Assembly: GCF_025548555.1 (NCBI RefSeq)
Contig: NZ_JAJLPA010000028.1
Span: 1-47,977, forward strand
DNA length: 47,977 bases
From: Sphingomonas sp. A2-49
Lineage (GTDB): Bacteria > Pseudomonadota > Alphaproteobacteria > Sphingomonadales > Sphingomonadaceae
Direction of reading: 5' to 3'
Shown here: piece by piece, positions 14,601 to 23,241 of the stretch
Numbering within the stretch: position 1 is the first letter of the stretch
Layout of the letters: each line of letters starts with the position of its first letter
Made by a program: the position numbers and the translations under genes
Notes under the pieces: model-generated
What the model was told of the DNA's origin: nothing
Seen by the model: only the letters and a program-made list of their open reading frames with translations
The model's database searches: none

Positions 14601-15509
14601 TCAGCGGGCCTGCGGCCGGCGCGGCGACAGCCAGCCGCCGTCGGCAAGCCAGTCGTGCAGCCGGTCGGGCCAGTGCAGGATCGAGATGCGGTCGGATTCG
14701 TCGAGGTTGAAGGCGTGGCCGCTGTCCGCATACATGTGCAACTCGGTCGAGATCCCCGCTTTTCGCAGCTGTTCGTAGAGCGCGACCGTCGGTTCGGCGC
14801 AGCACGGATCGCGACTGCCGGCGACGAGGAACGCCGGTGGCGCGGCGGCGATCGCCCGGGCGGGAATGCCGCGCGGGCCGGGGAAGACGAGCACCTGGAA
14901 ATCGGGGCGGGCCGACAGCGTGTCGATGGCGTCCAGCCTGGGGCGACCGGCGGGTTCGGGATTGTCGGCGACGAGCGAGACGAGCTCGCCGCCGGCCGAA
15001 AATCCCATCGCGCCGACCCGCGCCGGATCGATGCCGTAATCGGCGGCATGGGCGCGCACCCAGCGGATGGCGCGACGCGCGTCGTCCGCCGCGTCGCCCT
15101 CGACCGAATAGCGCGACCCCGGCTCGGCCGCCAACCGGTATTTGAGCACGAAGGCGGTCACCCCCATGCGGTTGAGCGCGGTCGCGACCTTCGTGCCCTC
15201 GTTGGTCCAGACCAGCAGCTTGTGGCCGCCGCCGGGCAGGATCACGATGCCGGCGCCGTTGCGGCTGGCCGCGGCGGCCGGGAAAGCGATCAGCGACGGA
15301 TCGTGGATGTTGCGGACCCAGTAATCGCGCGCGACCTCGGGTTCGGCGCGCCGCGCGGCGCTGGTGCCGGGCGCGCCGTTCGGCCACAGCCGGATCGTCG
15401 CATAACGCGCCGCGGGCTGCGGCGGAGGGTCCTGCGCCGCCAGCGACGCGGCGCCCGTCACGGCGAGTGCCAGTCCCGACAGACAGGCCAGATAGATCGC
15501 GCGGCGCAC
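14601..15509 (-). CDS. Secreted alpha/beta-hydrolase, acetyl-xylan-esterase-like
   Basis: A 302-residue carbohydrate-esterase-type hydrolase. The signal peptide (MRRAIYLACLSGLALAVTGA, cut near SLAAQ) precedes an oxyanion-hole motif ILPGGGH, nucleophile Ser171 in GFSAGG, then Asp234 and His265 in DSGHAF. It resembles proteins annotated as acetyl-xylan esterases, so removal of acetyl groups from glycan chains in the periplasm is the likely role. The GTG at 15509 is preferred: GGGAGAGG lies just before it, while the ATG at 15527 has no such site and falls next to a TATAAT box. It converges on the GH1 gene 26 bases apart. An AGCGCT palindrome overlies its promoter. Confidence 0.85.
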   Translation of the reverse strand: MRRAIYLACLSGLALAVTGAASLAAQDPPPQPAARYATIRLWPNGAPGTSAARRAEPEVARDYWVRNIHDPSLIAFPAAAASRNGAGIVILPGGGHKLLVWTNEGTKVATALNRMGVTAFVLKYRLAAEPGSRYSVEGDAADDARRAIRWVRAHAADYGIDPARVGAMGFSAGGELVSLVADNPEPAGRPRLDAIDTLSARPDFQVLVFPGPRGIPARAIAAAPPAFLVAGSRDPCCAEPTVALYEQLRKAGISTELHMYADSGHAFNLDESDRISILHWPDRLHDWLADGGWLSPRRPQAR

Positions 15510-15528
15510 TTCGCCTCTCCCCAACATT

Positions 15529-15543
15529 ATTATAGCGCTATCA
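15529..15543. promoter_or_regulatory. LacI-type operator over the -10 box of the esterase gene
   Basis: Minus strand TGATAGCGCTATAAT: the palindrome ATAGCGCTAT (15532-15541) within the pattern TG-N2-AGCGCT-N2-(C/A)A, overlapping a perfect -10 TATAAT at 15534-15529. Bacterial LacI-family regulators commonly bind AGCGCT-centred palindromes. Position over the -10 predicts repression. Confidence 0.55.
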
Positions 15544-15661
15544 TCGCCGAGGACGCGGACGACGGCAAGCCGTTCGTGGGGGTGCGAGAGGGGACGGACG
15601 GGATGACGGCAGGGGCACGGCGCGATGGCGCGCGGGACGGTCGTACCGCAGCGATGGCGCG

Positions 15662-16366
15662 ATGACGCCGCCCCCCTTCCCCCTCGCCCGCGGCGCCAGG
15701 CTCACGGCAAGCGCGATCGGCGACGCGCGCGAACCGGTGTTGCAGGCGGACGACCTGCTCGCCGATCCGGGTGCGCTGGTCGCGGTCGCCGCGGCGAGCC
15801 GGTTCGAGCCCGCCTATGGCCCCGCCGGCGGCTATCCGGGGCTGCGCAGCGCATTGCCAGAGGCGTATATCCGCGCGGTCGTCAACGCCCTCGTCGGCCC
15901 GATCGCGGAGGCGTTCGCGCTCGGCCGGGTCAGGCCTGTCGGCGCGCAAGGCGCCTTTTCGCTCGTGACCCAGCGGCCCGACGCGCTGCTGCCGCCGCAG
16001 CGGGCGCCGCATGTCGATGCGGTCCATCCGATGCAGTTCGCGATCCTGCATTACCTGTGCGACGCCGCGCACGGCGGCACCGCCTTCTACCGCCATCGCG
16101 CGACGGGTTTCGAGGTGCTGAGCGATGCACGCCTGCCCGCCTATACGGCCGCACGCGCCGGCGAGGGCACGTCCGCCGGCTATATCGATGGCGACGACGG
16201 CTGGTTCGTGCAGACCGCCCGCGTCGATGCGGCGGTCAACCGGCTCGTCGTCTACCGTAGCGCGTTGCTCCATTCCGGCCTCGTCCCCGCGCCGGAGCGA
16301 CTGCGTGCGGACCCCCGCACCGGGCGGCTGACGGCAAACGTGTTCGTGACGCTCGCACCGGACTGA
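15662..16366 (+). CDS. DUF6445-family protein, possible 2-oxoglutarate/iron oxygenase fold
   Basis: A 234-residue protein of a family usually found beside SapC, cupin-like and halogenase genes of TonB-receptor loci. No signal peptide is present. Residues PHVD (His117, Asp119), LLHSG (His204) and the Arg of GRLTANVF (Arg222) are spaced like the iron-binding HxD...H and the 2-oxoglutarate-binding Arg of prolyl-hydroxylase-like dioxygenases, so it could be an oxygenase. The motif argument is mine; no activity is established. It precedes the receptor gene on the same strand by 190 bases, with an operator between. The start is the first ATG in a run without a clear ribosome site, so it may shift slightly. 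Confidence 0.75.
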   Translation: MTPPPFPLARGARLTASAIGDAREPVLQADDLLADPGALVAVAAASRFEPAYGPAGGYPGLRSALPEAYIRAVVNALVGPIAEAFALGRVRPVGAQGAFSLVTQRPDALLPPQRAPHVDAVHPMQFAILHYLCDAAHGGTAFYRHRATGFEVLSDARLPAYTAARAGEGTSAGYIDGDDGWFVQTARVDAAVNRLVVYRSALLHSGLVPAPERLRADPRTGRLTANVFVTLAPD

Positions 16367-16398
16367 CGCCGTCCCCGGATGTTAGGCGAAACCGGAAA

Positions 16399-16412
16399 TG
16401 CAAGCGCTACCA
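16399..16412. promoter_or_regulatory. LacI-type operator upstream of the large receptor gene
   Basis: TGCAAGCGCTACCA fits TG-N2-AGCGCT-N2-CA, the same pattern as at 15529-15543. It lies about 50 bases before the candidate -35 of the receptor, a position suiting an upstream operator. Confidence 0.5.
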
Positions 16413-16463
16413 TGGTCGTATGTGGCACAATAGCGACGCCCGCCCGCTTCCGGTTCCATGACG

Positions 16464-16492
16464 TTGACAACGTAGGACAGACGGCTGATTAC
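16464..16492 (+). promoter_or_regulatory. Promoter of the large receptor gene with the shared 16-bp element
   Basis: TTGACA (16464-16469), 17 bases, then GATTAC (16487-16492). The element TTGACAACGTAGGACA (16464-16479) matches 15 of 16 bases of the one before the GH1 gene. The -10 is weak, as often when an activator or sigma variant is used. Confidence 0.5.
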
Positions 16493-16556
16493 GGCATCCA
16501 GGTCGGCTCATGGCTGTCCGCAGGAAACGGTAATCGTACCGGCAAGGGGAGGAAGT

Positions 16557-19500
16557 ATGAGGGGTCCTAGACTCATGGGCGCGCTCGTCCGCACGACGTC
16601 GATCGGCGCGATCGCGATGTGCATCGCGGCGCCCGCGGCGGCGCAGGCCGTCGGCGGCGGCGACGACACCAACGCACCGGCCACCAACGCACAGCCCGGC
16701 TCCGAAGCCGCGCCGCGCGTCGCCCAGGACGGCGCGACCACCGCGACCCCGGCCGAAGCCAGCGGCGACGACATCGTGGTGACCGGCATCCGCGCATCGC
16801 TGAACCGCGCGATCGACATCAAGCGCAATTCGAACGGCATCGTCGACGCCATCTCGGCCGAGGATATCGGCAAGTTCCCCGACACCAACCTCGCCGAATC
16901 GCTGCAACGCGTCAGCGGCGTCTCGATCAACCGCGTCAACGGCGAAGGATCGGAAGTGACCGCGCGCGGCTTCGGCGGCGGTTTCAACCTGGTGACGCTC
17001 AATGGCCGCCAGCTGCCCGCGACCAACCTGCAGGGCGTCGGCGGCGACCAGAGCGTCGACTTCGCGACCGCGACCGGACGCTCGTTCGACTTCGGCAACC
17101 TGGCATCGGAAGGCGTCAGCACGCTCGAGGTATACAAGACCGGCCGCGCCGCGATCCCGACCGGCGGCATCGGCGCGACGATCAACGTCATCACCCGCAA
17201 GCCGCTCGATTCGCGCGAAAGCGGCCTGACCGGCTCGATCGGCGCCAAGGCCTCGTACGACACCAGCATCGAGAAGGACGAAGACGGCCTGGCAAAGGTC
17301 ACGCCGGAAGTGTCGGGTCTTTTGAACTGGAAAAATGATAGCGATACCTTTGGCGTCGCGTTGTTCGGCAGCTATCAGAAGCGCAATTCGGCGGCGGCCA
17401 GCTCGACCTCCAATGCGTGGAATATCAGGACGATCGACAATCCCGGCGACATCATCGGGTCGGGCACCGTCGTCACCAACCGGCCGGCCAGCGGCAGCCT
17501 GATCGCCTTTCCGAACGACGCGCGCTACCATTTCTCGGAATCGACCCGCGAGCGGATCAACGGATCGGGCGTGATCCAATTCCGGCCGGTCGAGAACCTG
17601 TTGCTGACCGCCGACGTGCTATGGGCGCAGAACCGCCAGAGCGAGGCACGGCAGGACCAGACCAACTGGCTCAACCGGCCGTTCGGCACGGTCACGTTCG
17701 ACAACAGCCCGGTGCCGACCGCGACCGTGATCTCGCAGGCGGTGCCCGATCCCAAGGACACCGGCTACGAACAGCAGTTCCGCGCGACGCGCGACAAGCT
17801 GGAGGAATACGGCCTGAACGCCGCCTGGGACGTCACCGACCGGTTCAAGCTGGTCGCCGACGTGCAGCATTCCAAGTCGCAGGCGCTTCCCGACGCCTCG
17901 AACGGCGCCAGCTCGACGCTGTTCTCGATGGGCGCCAACATCGTCAACGGCCAGACGATCGACTGGTCGCGCGGTTTCCCGCAGATCAACGAGACGATCA
18001 ACGACTGCCGGGCGCTCGCCACGAGCACGGGGCCGGGACGCGTCATCGGCAATTGCAACAATCAGCTCGACGTCGGCGACCTCGGCACGCAGGTGGCGCG
18101 GACCAATACCGCCCGCCAGATCCAGACGATCGACCAGGCCCAGATCGGGCTCGGCTGGGATCTGGGCGAGGGGAGCCGGGCCGATTTCGGCGGCAGCTAT
18201 ATCGATTCGAAGCTGCGATCGACCCGCACCCAGACCAGCCAGACGCTCGGCGACTGGAGCATCAGCAACCCCGGCGAAGTCGCGGCGCAGGCCGGCGACC
18301 TCATCAAGACGTTCTGCCTCGTCTGCAAGTTCGATCATTTCGATCCGGGCGTGACCGGTCCCGGCCTCAACGCCTTCCGCGGCAATGCGGTCGCGCTCAC
18401 CAACCTGTTCTCGCCGATCTACGCCGGGCGCGGCAACCCGGTGACCGCCGGGTCCGCCAACGACGACAGCATCCGGGAAAAGATCGCATCGGTCTATGGA
18501 CAGCTGACATGGAAGGGGCAGATCGCGGGCGCCGCCGCGACACTGGTCGTCGGTGCCCGCTATGAAGTGACGAAGGTCCGCGCCTTCTCGCTCGTCAACG
18601 GCCCGTCGGCGATCGTCTGGACGTCGGACAACGACTTCACCGTGCCCGGTTCGGCGACCTCGACGCCGCTGTCCGGCCGGGGCAGCTACGACAACCTGCT
18701 GCCCGCGATCGATTTCCAGATCTCGCCGTTCGAGAACGTCATCACCCGCGTCTCGTTCAGCCGGACGATCGCCCGCCCGTCCTACGGCGACCAGTTCGTC
18801 AGCTCCACCGCGGGGGCGGGCAGCCGCGCGACCCTGTACGGCGGCCAGCCCAACGGCACGCGCGGCAACCCCAATCTGAAGCCGCTCGTCTCCGACAATT
18901 TCGACGTCTCGGCGGAATGGTATTTCAAGTCGTCCAGCTATGTGTCGGCGGGCTTCTTCGACAAGCGGGTGCGCAATTTCGTCGGCACCGGCCTTACCAA
19001 CGGCAACCTGTTCGGGCTGCGCGACGCGACCTCCGGCGCGGCGGGATCGCGATCCGGCACCGCCACCTCGGCGCTCACCCGCCTCGGCCTCGACCAGTCC
19101 GACATCAACCTGTTCAGCTATACGGCCAGGTTGATCCAGAACGGCGGCAACGTCGCGCGGACCGATGCGGACATTCGCGCGAACAGCACGGGCAATTCCG
19201 TCAACCAGGGCTATTTCGACACGCTGTCGCGCGCCGTCGACATCACGCCCGACGCCAACGATCCGCTTGCGGTCTTCTCGATCGCATCGCCGATCAACAA
19301 CCGCGACGCGGAAATCTACGGCGCCGAATTCGCCGGCCAGTATTTCTTCGGCTCGACCGGGTTCGGCGTCGCGGCGTCCTACACGCTGGTCCGCGGCAAC
19401 GTCGGCATCGACGTGCTCGCCGCGCCGACCGTCGACCAGTTCGCGCTGCTCGGCCTGTCGGACAGCGCCAATGCCTCGCTGATCTACGACAAGAACGGGA

Positions 19501-19772
19501 TCTCGGCCCGGCTGACGTACAATTGGCGCGACAAGTTCCTGTCGGAAACCGGCCGCGGCGGCACCACCGATCGCAACCCGGTGTTCTTCGCACCCTATGG
19601 CACGGTCGATCTCAACGTCAGCTGGGACATCAGCCGACAGATCGCGGTGTCGCTGGAAGGGATCAACCTCACCAGCGAATCGGTGCGCAGCTACGGCCGG
19701 TCGAAGAACCAGACGTTCTTCGCGCAGGAGAACAAGCCGCGGCTGCTGCTCGGCGCCCGCTACCGGTTCTGA
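16557..19772 (+). CDS. TonB-dependent receptor (Xanthomonas/Caulobacter glycan type)
   Basis: A 1071-residue outer-membrane transporter powered by TonB-ExbBD. The signal peptide is intact (hydrophobic residues ~8-28, ending PAAAQA). After a low-complexity stretch the plug starts at DIVVTGIRASLNRAIDIKRN, with SAEDIGKFPDTNLAESLQRV and VTARGFGGGFN. The barrel ends ENKPRLLLGARYRF with terminal Phe. AGGGGAGGAAGT before the ATG supports the start. Family membership and the flanking GH1, GH43 and esterase genes point to uptake of a plant oligosaccharide. It is the first gene of the SapC, cupin-like and halogenase series, separated from it by a strong hairpin. Confidence 0.95.
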   Translation: MRGPRLMGALVRTTSIGAIAMCIAAPAAAQAVGGGDDTNAPATNAQPGSEAAPRVAQDGATTATPAEASGDDIVVTGIRASLNRAIDIKRNSNGIVDAISAEDIGKFPDTNLAESLQRVSGVSINRVNGEGSEVTARGFGGGFNLVTLNGRQLPATNLQGVGGDQSVDFATATGRSFDFGNLASEGVSTLEVYKTGRAAIPTGGIGATINVITRKPLDSRESGLTGSIGAKASYDTSIEKDEDGLAKVTPEVSGLLNWKNDSDTFGVALFGSYQKRNSAAASSTSNAWNIRTIDNPGDIIGSGTVVTNRPASGSLIAFPNDARYHFSESTRERINGSGVIQFRPVENLLLTADVLWAQNRQSEARQDQTNWLNRPFGTVTFDNSPVPTATVISQAVPDPKDTGYEQQFRATRDKLEEYGLNAAWDVTDRFKLVADVQHSKSQALPDASNGASSTLFSMGANIVNGQTIDWSRGFPQINETINDCRALATSTGPGRVIGNCNNQLDVGDLGTQVARTNTARQIQTIDQAQIGLGWDLGEGSRADFGGSYIDSKLRSTRTQTSQTLGDWSISNPGEVAAQAGDLIKTFCLVCKFDHFDPGVTGPGLNAFRGNAVALTNLFSPIYAGRGNPVTAGSANDDSIREKIASVYGQLTWKGQIAGAAATLVVGARYEVTKVRAFSLVNGPSAIVWTSDNDFTVPGSATSTPLSGRGSYDNLLPAIDFQISPFENVITRVSFSRTIARPSYGDQFVSSTAGAGSRATLYGGQPNGTRGNPNLKPLVSDNFDVSAEWYFKSSSYVSAGFFDKRVRNFVGTGLTNGNLFGLRDATSGAAGSRSGTATSALTRLGLDQSDINLFSYTARLIQNGGNVARTDADIRANSTGNSVNQGYFDTLSRAVDITPDANDPLAVFSIASPINNRDAEIYGAEFAGQYFFGSTGFGVAASYTLVRGNVGIDVLAAPTVDQFALLGLSDSANASLIYDKNGISARLTYNWRDKFLSETGRGGTTDRNPVFFAPYGTVDLNVSWDISRQIAVSLEGINLTSESVRSYGRSKNQTFFAQENKPRLLLGARYRF

Positions 19773-19800
19773 CGATCGCACCGATATCCCTTCCCCACCT

Positions 19801-19824
19801 GAGGCCGCTCTTCGGAGCGGCCTC
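19801..19824 (+). terminator. Hairpin between receptor and SapC genes
   Basis: GAGGCCGCTC and GAGCGGCCTC form a perfect ten-base stem with a TTCG tetraloop, then CCTGTTT. It begins 29 bases after the receptor stop. With no obvious separate promoter before sapC, it may act as a partial terminator that lowers expression of the downstream genes. A 14-base palindrome GCATGCCGGCATGC follows at 19835-19848. Confidence 0.7.
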
Positions 19825-19917
19825 CCTGTTTGCGGCATGCCGGCATGCGCTGGTTCCGCGCCCCGATATCGTGCAGCATCCGCTCCTTCGCCGGCCAGAT
19901 CGGAAACGCCCGAAACG

Positions 19918-20640
19918 ATGAACACCGTGCTCCTCAACAATGTCGACCATGCCGATCTGCGCGTCGCCATCCGCGCGGGTGCCGAATATGGCGACGCCGC
20001 CAATCAGCTGCCGATCTTTCCGTCCGAGTTCGAGGAGGCGCAGCGCGCCTTTCCGATCGTCTTCCGTCCGGAGGGCGACCATGTGCAGGCCTATGCGCTG
20101 CTTGGCCTCGATCGCGACGAGAACCTGTTCCTCGACGGCGCGCGCTGGACCAGCGCCTATGTCCCCGCCTTCCAGCGCCGCGGCCCCTTCTCCATCGCGA
20201 TCGGGCGGGCCGGGCCTGACGCGATCGAACCGGACGAACCGATGATCCACGTCGACCTCGACGATCCGCGCATCGGCGCGCCCGACGGCCTGCCGGTGTT
20301 TCGCGAGCATGGCGGCAACGCGCCGCTGCTCGATCACGCCGCCGACGCCCTGCGCACGATCTATCAGGGGATGGAAAGCGGCCCGGCGATCTATGCCGCG
20401 TGGCGCGATGCCGGCCTGCTGCGCACGATCACGCTGGAAATCAGCCTCGACGACGCCACGACCTACGCATTGCCCGACCTGATGGTCGTCGATCGCCAGG
20501 CGCTCGCCGACCTGTCGGGCACGGCGCTGGAGGCGCTCCATCGCCGCGGGCTGCTGGAGGGGGCGATACTGGCCGCAATATCGCTCGGCAACGTGCAGCG
20601 GCTGATCGAGCTGAAGACGCGCAAGCGGGCGGCGGCATGA
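19918..20640 (+). CDS. SapC family protein
   Basis: A 240-residue protein of the SapC family (named after an S-layer-associated protein; function not established). Typical features are PIFPSEFEEAQRAFPIVFR, LDRDENLFLDGARWTSAYVPAFQRRGPF split over residues 60-87, and a C-terminal helical part ending QRLIELKTRKRAAA. No signal peptide is present. The start at 19918 is chosen from conservation of MNTVLLNNVDH; the frame is open further upstream. Its stop overlaps the cupin-like start as ATGA. A second, more diverged family member is at 29268-30035. Its position behind a TonB receptor is typical in Caulobacter- and Sphingomonas-type genomes. Confidence 0.9.
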   Translation: MNTVLLNNVDHADLRVAIRAGAEYGDAANQLPIFPSEFEEAQRAFPIVFRPEGDHVQAYALLGLDRDENLFLDGARWTSAYVPAFQRRGPFSIAIGRAGPDAIEPDEPMIHVDLDDPRIGAPDGLPVFREHGGNAPLLDHAADALRTIYQGMESGPAIYAAWRDAGLLRTITLEISLDDATTYALPDLMVVDRQALADLSGTALEALHRRGLLEGAILAAISLGNVQRLIELKTRKRAAA

Positions 20641-21680
20641 CCGGCCGCGCCGCCCCGATCACGTCCGCGCGCGTGGCGGAGATCGACGCCGCGCAGGCCG
20701 GACCGATCGATCCGCAGCAGCTCGTGCGGGCGGGCGAACCGGTAATCGTGCGCGGCTATGCGCGCGACTGGCCGCTCGTCGCCGCGGGGCGCGACGGGCC
20801 GCAGGCGGCGGCCGACTATCTGCTGTCGTTCTACGGCGGACGCCCCGGCGTCGGCTACACCGCGCGCGCCGATGCCGGCGGACGCTATTTCTACGACGAG
20901 AGCCTGACGCGGCTGGATTTCGAGGGCGAACGCGTACAGCTCGACGCCTATATCGGCCGCATGCTCGCGCATCTCGGCGATGCCGGCGCGCCCGCCTTCT
21001 ACGTCGGCTCGACCGACCTCGACCAATATTTCCCCGGCCTCGCGGCGGCGGGCAACGACCTGGCGCTGGGGGGGCCGGCGTTCGCGCAATGCCTGCGCAG
21101 CATCTGGATCGGCAACCGCACGATCGCTTCGGCGCATCACGACATGTCCAACAACATCGCCTGCGTCGCGGTCGGGGAGCGCCGTTTCACCCTGTTCCCG
21201 CCGGAGCAGGTCGCCAACCTCTATCCCGGCCCGCTCGAACCGACGCCCGGCGGACAGGTGGTCTCGCTGGTCGACTTCCGCGATCCCGACCTCGCCCGCT
21301 TTCCCCGGTTCGCGGACGCGCGCGCGGCCGCGCGCGTCGCCGAGCTGGGGCCGGGCGATGCCGTGATCTATCCCGCGCTGTGGTGGCACCATGTCGAGGC
21401 GCTCGCCGATTTCAACGTCATGATAAATTTCTGGTGGAACGAGGCGCCCGCCTTCATGGATTCGCCGATGAACACCCTGCTCCACGGCCTGCTGAGCCTG
21501 CGGGACCGGCCGGAGCCGGAAAAGCGCGCCTGGGCCGCGCTGTTCGATTATTACGTCTTCGGACCCGCCGACCGCCCGGTCGCGCACCTGCCGGAGGCCG
21601 CCCGCGGCATCCTCGCCCCGCTCGACACGCTGTCGGCGCGGCAGCTGCGCGCGCGCCTGCTCCAGCGGATCAACCGATGA
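20637..21680 (+). CDS. Cupin-like (JmjC/cupin_8) domain protein
   Basis: A 347-residue protein of the cupin_8/JmjC-like group, most of whose studied members are iron/2-oxoglutarate hydroxylases. The visible metal motif is His167 or His168 with Asp169 in SAHHDMSNN, and a second His in ALWWHHVEAL (His251/252). Between them is FTLFPPEQVANLYPGPL, characteristic of the family. It is cytoplasmic by sequence. Genes either side overlap by four bases (ATGA at both ends), so SapC, this protein and the halogenase are made together. Substrate unknown: a protein partner, or the imported ligand, is possible. Confidence 0.9.
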   Translation: MTGRAAPITSARVAEIDAAQAGPIDPQQLVRAGEPVIVRGYARDWPLVAAGRDGPQAAADYLLSFYGGRPGVGYTARADAGGRYFYDESLTRLDFEGERVQLDAYIGRMLAHLGDAGAPAFYVGSTDLDQYFPGLAAAGNDLALGGPAFAQCLRSIWIGNRTIASAHHDMSNNIACVAVGERRFTLFPPEQVANLYPGPLEPTPGGQVVSLVDFRDPDLARFPRFADARAAARVAELGPGDAVIYPALWWHHVEALADFNVMINFWWNEAPAFMDSPMNTLLHGLLSLRDRPEPEKRAWAALFDYYVFGPADRPVAHLPEAARGILAPLDTLSARQLRARLLQRINR

Positions 21681-23155
21681 CCGATCCCGCGACGCCCCGG
21701 CGCATCGTGATCGCGGGCGGCGGCACCGCGGGTTGGCTCGCCGCCGCGATCCTGACGCGGCAGCTCGGCACGCTGGCGCAGGTGACGCTGGTCGAATCGG
21801 ACGACATCGGCACGGTCGGCGTCGGCGAATCGACGATCCCGACCGTCCGCGCCTTCCACGCGCTGGTCGGCATCGACGAGCGCACGTTCATGCAGGCGAC
21901 GGGCGCCAGCTTCAAGCTGGGCATCTCGTTCGAGAACTGGGCACGCGACGGCGACCGCTACATCCATTCGTTCGGCGACGTCGGCACATCGACGTGGATG
22001 AGCGAATTCCAGCATTTCTGGCTGGAGGCACGCGCGCGCGGGCTGGCCAGGCCGTTCGGCGCCTATTGCCTGGAGCACGAGGCCGCCGATGCGGGGCGCT
22101 TCGCGATCGGGAGCAGTCCCGCGCTCAACTACGCCTATCACTTCGACGCCGGCCGCTACGCGCGCTTCCTGCGGCAACGATGCGAAAGCAACGGCCTGCG
22201 CCGGGTCGAGGGAACGATCGAGCGGGTCGAGCGGGACACGGCGAACGGTGACATCGCCGCGCTGGTGATGGCGGATGGCACGCGGATCGCGGGCGACCTG
22301 TTCTTCGACTGCACCGGCTTTCGCGCGCTGCTGATCGGCGAGACGCTGGGCGTCGGGTTCGAGGACTGGAGCCACTGGCTGCCGACCGACCGCGCGCTCG
22401 CGATGCAGACCGCGGCGACGGGCCCCGCCGTCCCCTACACCCGCGCGATCGCGCACGACGCCGGCTGGCGGTGGAAGATCCCGTTGCAGCATCGCGTCGG
22501 CAACGGCCTCGTCTATTGCTCCGACTATCTCGGCGACGACGCCGCCCACGACCGGTTGCTCCGCTCCGTCGAGGGCGACCGCCTGATCGAACCGCGCCTG
22601 ATCCGCTTCCGGACGGGACGCCGCAAGGCCGCCTGGCACCGCAACTGCATCGCGCTGAGCCTCGCCAGCGGGTTCGTCGAGCCGCTGGAATCGACCAGCA
22701 TCCACCTCATCATGATCGCGCTGACCCGTTTCCTCCAGCTCCTGCCCGCAGGCCGGCCGGGCGCGGCGGCGACCGCCCGCTTCAACCAGCAGGCGGCGCA
22801 GGAGATCGAAGGCGTCCGGGATTTCATCATCCTCCATTATCATCTGAACGGGCGCGAAGAGCCGTTCTGGCGCGACCGGCGCGAGATGGGCATCCCCGAC
22901 AGCCTGGCCGAGCGGATCGCGCTGTTCCGCGAAAGCGCCAACGCCTATCAGGCGGACCACGACCTCTTCCGCGTCGCGTCCTGGCTTCAGGTGATGTTCG
23001 GCCAGCGCCTCGATCCGGCGAGCCGTCACCCGCTGCTGCAATTGATGCCGCCCGATCAGCTGAGGGCGGCGATGGACGGCATGAGCAGCCGCGTCGCCTC
23101 GACCGTGGCGCAATTGCCCCCGCATCAGGATTTTCTCGATCGTTATTGCGGATAG
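21677..23155 (+). CDS. Flavin-dependent tryptophan-halogenase-family protein
   Basis: A 492-residue FAD enzyme of the tryptophan halogenase family. FAD binding is by IAGGGTAGW (residues 12-20) and GVGESTIPT. Lys80 in ASFKLGISFENW corresponds to the catalytic lysine that carries hypohalite in PrnA-type halogenases. The signature WxWxIP is present as GWRWKIP, and the glutamate motif as VEPLESTSIH. The active-site residues therefore look intact. No natural-product genes lie nearby; context is a TonB receptor locus. The enzyme needs a reduced-flavin supplier, and none is encoded in this cluster. The start overlaps the upstream stop as ATGA. It could halogenate an imported aromatic or an aromatic group on a glycan. 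Confidence 0.92.
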   Translation: MTDPATPRRIVIAGGGTAGWLAAAILTRQLGTLAQVTLVESDDIGTVGVGESTIPTVRAFHALVGIDERTFMQATGASFKLGISFENWARDGDRYIHSFGDVGTSTWMSEFQHFWLEARARGLARPFGAYCLEHEAADAGRFAIGSSPALNYAYHFDAGRYARFLRQRCESNGLRRVEGTIERVERDTANGDIAALVMADGTRIAGDLFFDCTGFRALLIGETLGVGFEDWSHWLPTDRALAMQTAATGPAVPYTRAIAHDAGWRWKIPLQHRVGNGLVYCSDYLGDDAAHDRLLRSVEGDRLIEPRLIRFRTGRRKAAWHRNCIALSLASGFVEPLESTSIHLIMIALTRFLQLLPAGRPGAAATARFNQQAAQEIEGVRDFIILHYHLNGREEPFWRDRREMGIPDSLAERIALFRESANAYQADHDLFRVASWLQVMFGQRLDPASRHPLLQLMPPDQLRAAMDGMSSRVASTVAQLPPHQDFLDRYCG

Positions 23156-23241
23156 CGAACCATGCCGGCCGGTCGCACCGGTCCGTATCGGCCGCGACGC
23201 ACGTGTTACCGGCGCGCGACTGCGCCGACAGGGAGGGACGG

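Noticed and set aside
15509..15527. ATG at 15527 as start of the esterase
   Set aside because: It has no ribosome site and lies only two bases past a TATAAT box, so it would be upstream of the predicted transcript start.
21677..23155. Part of a halogenated natural-product gene cluster
   Set aside because: No peptide synthetase, polyketide synthase or tryptophan-modifying genes lie nearby. The neighbours are glycan uptake and breakdown genes.
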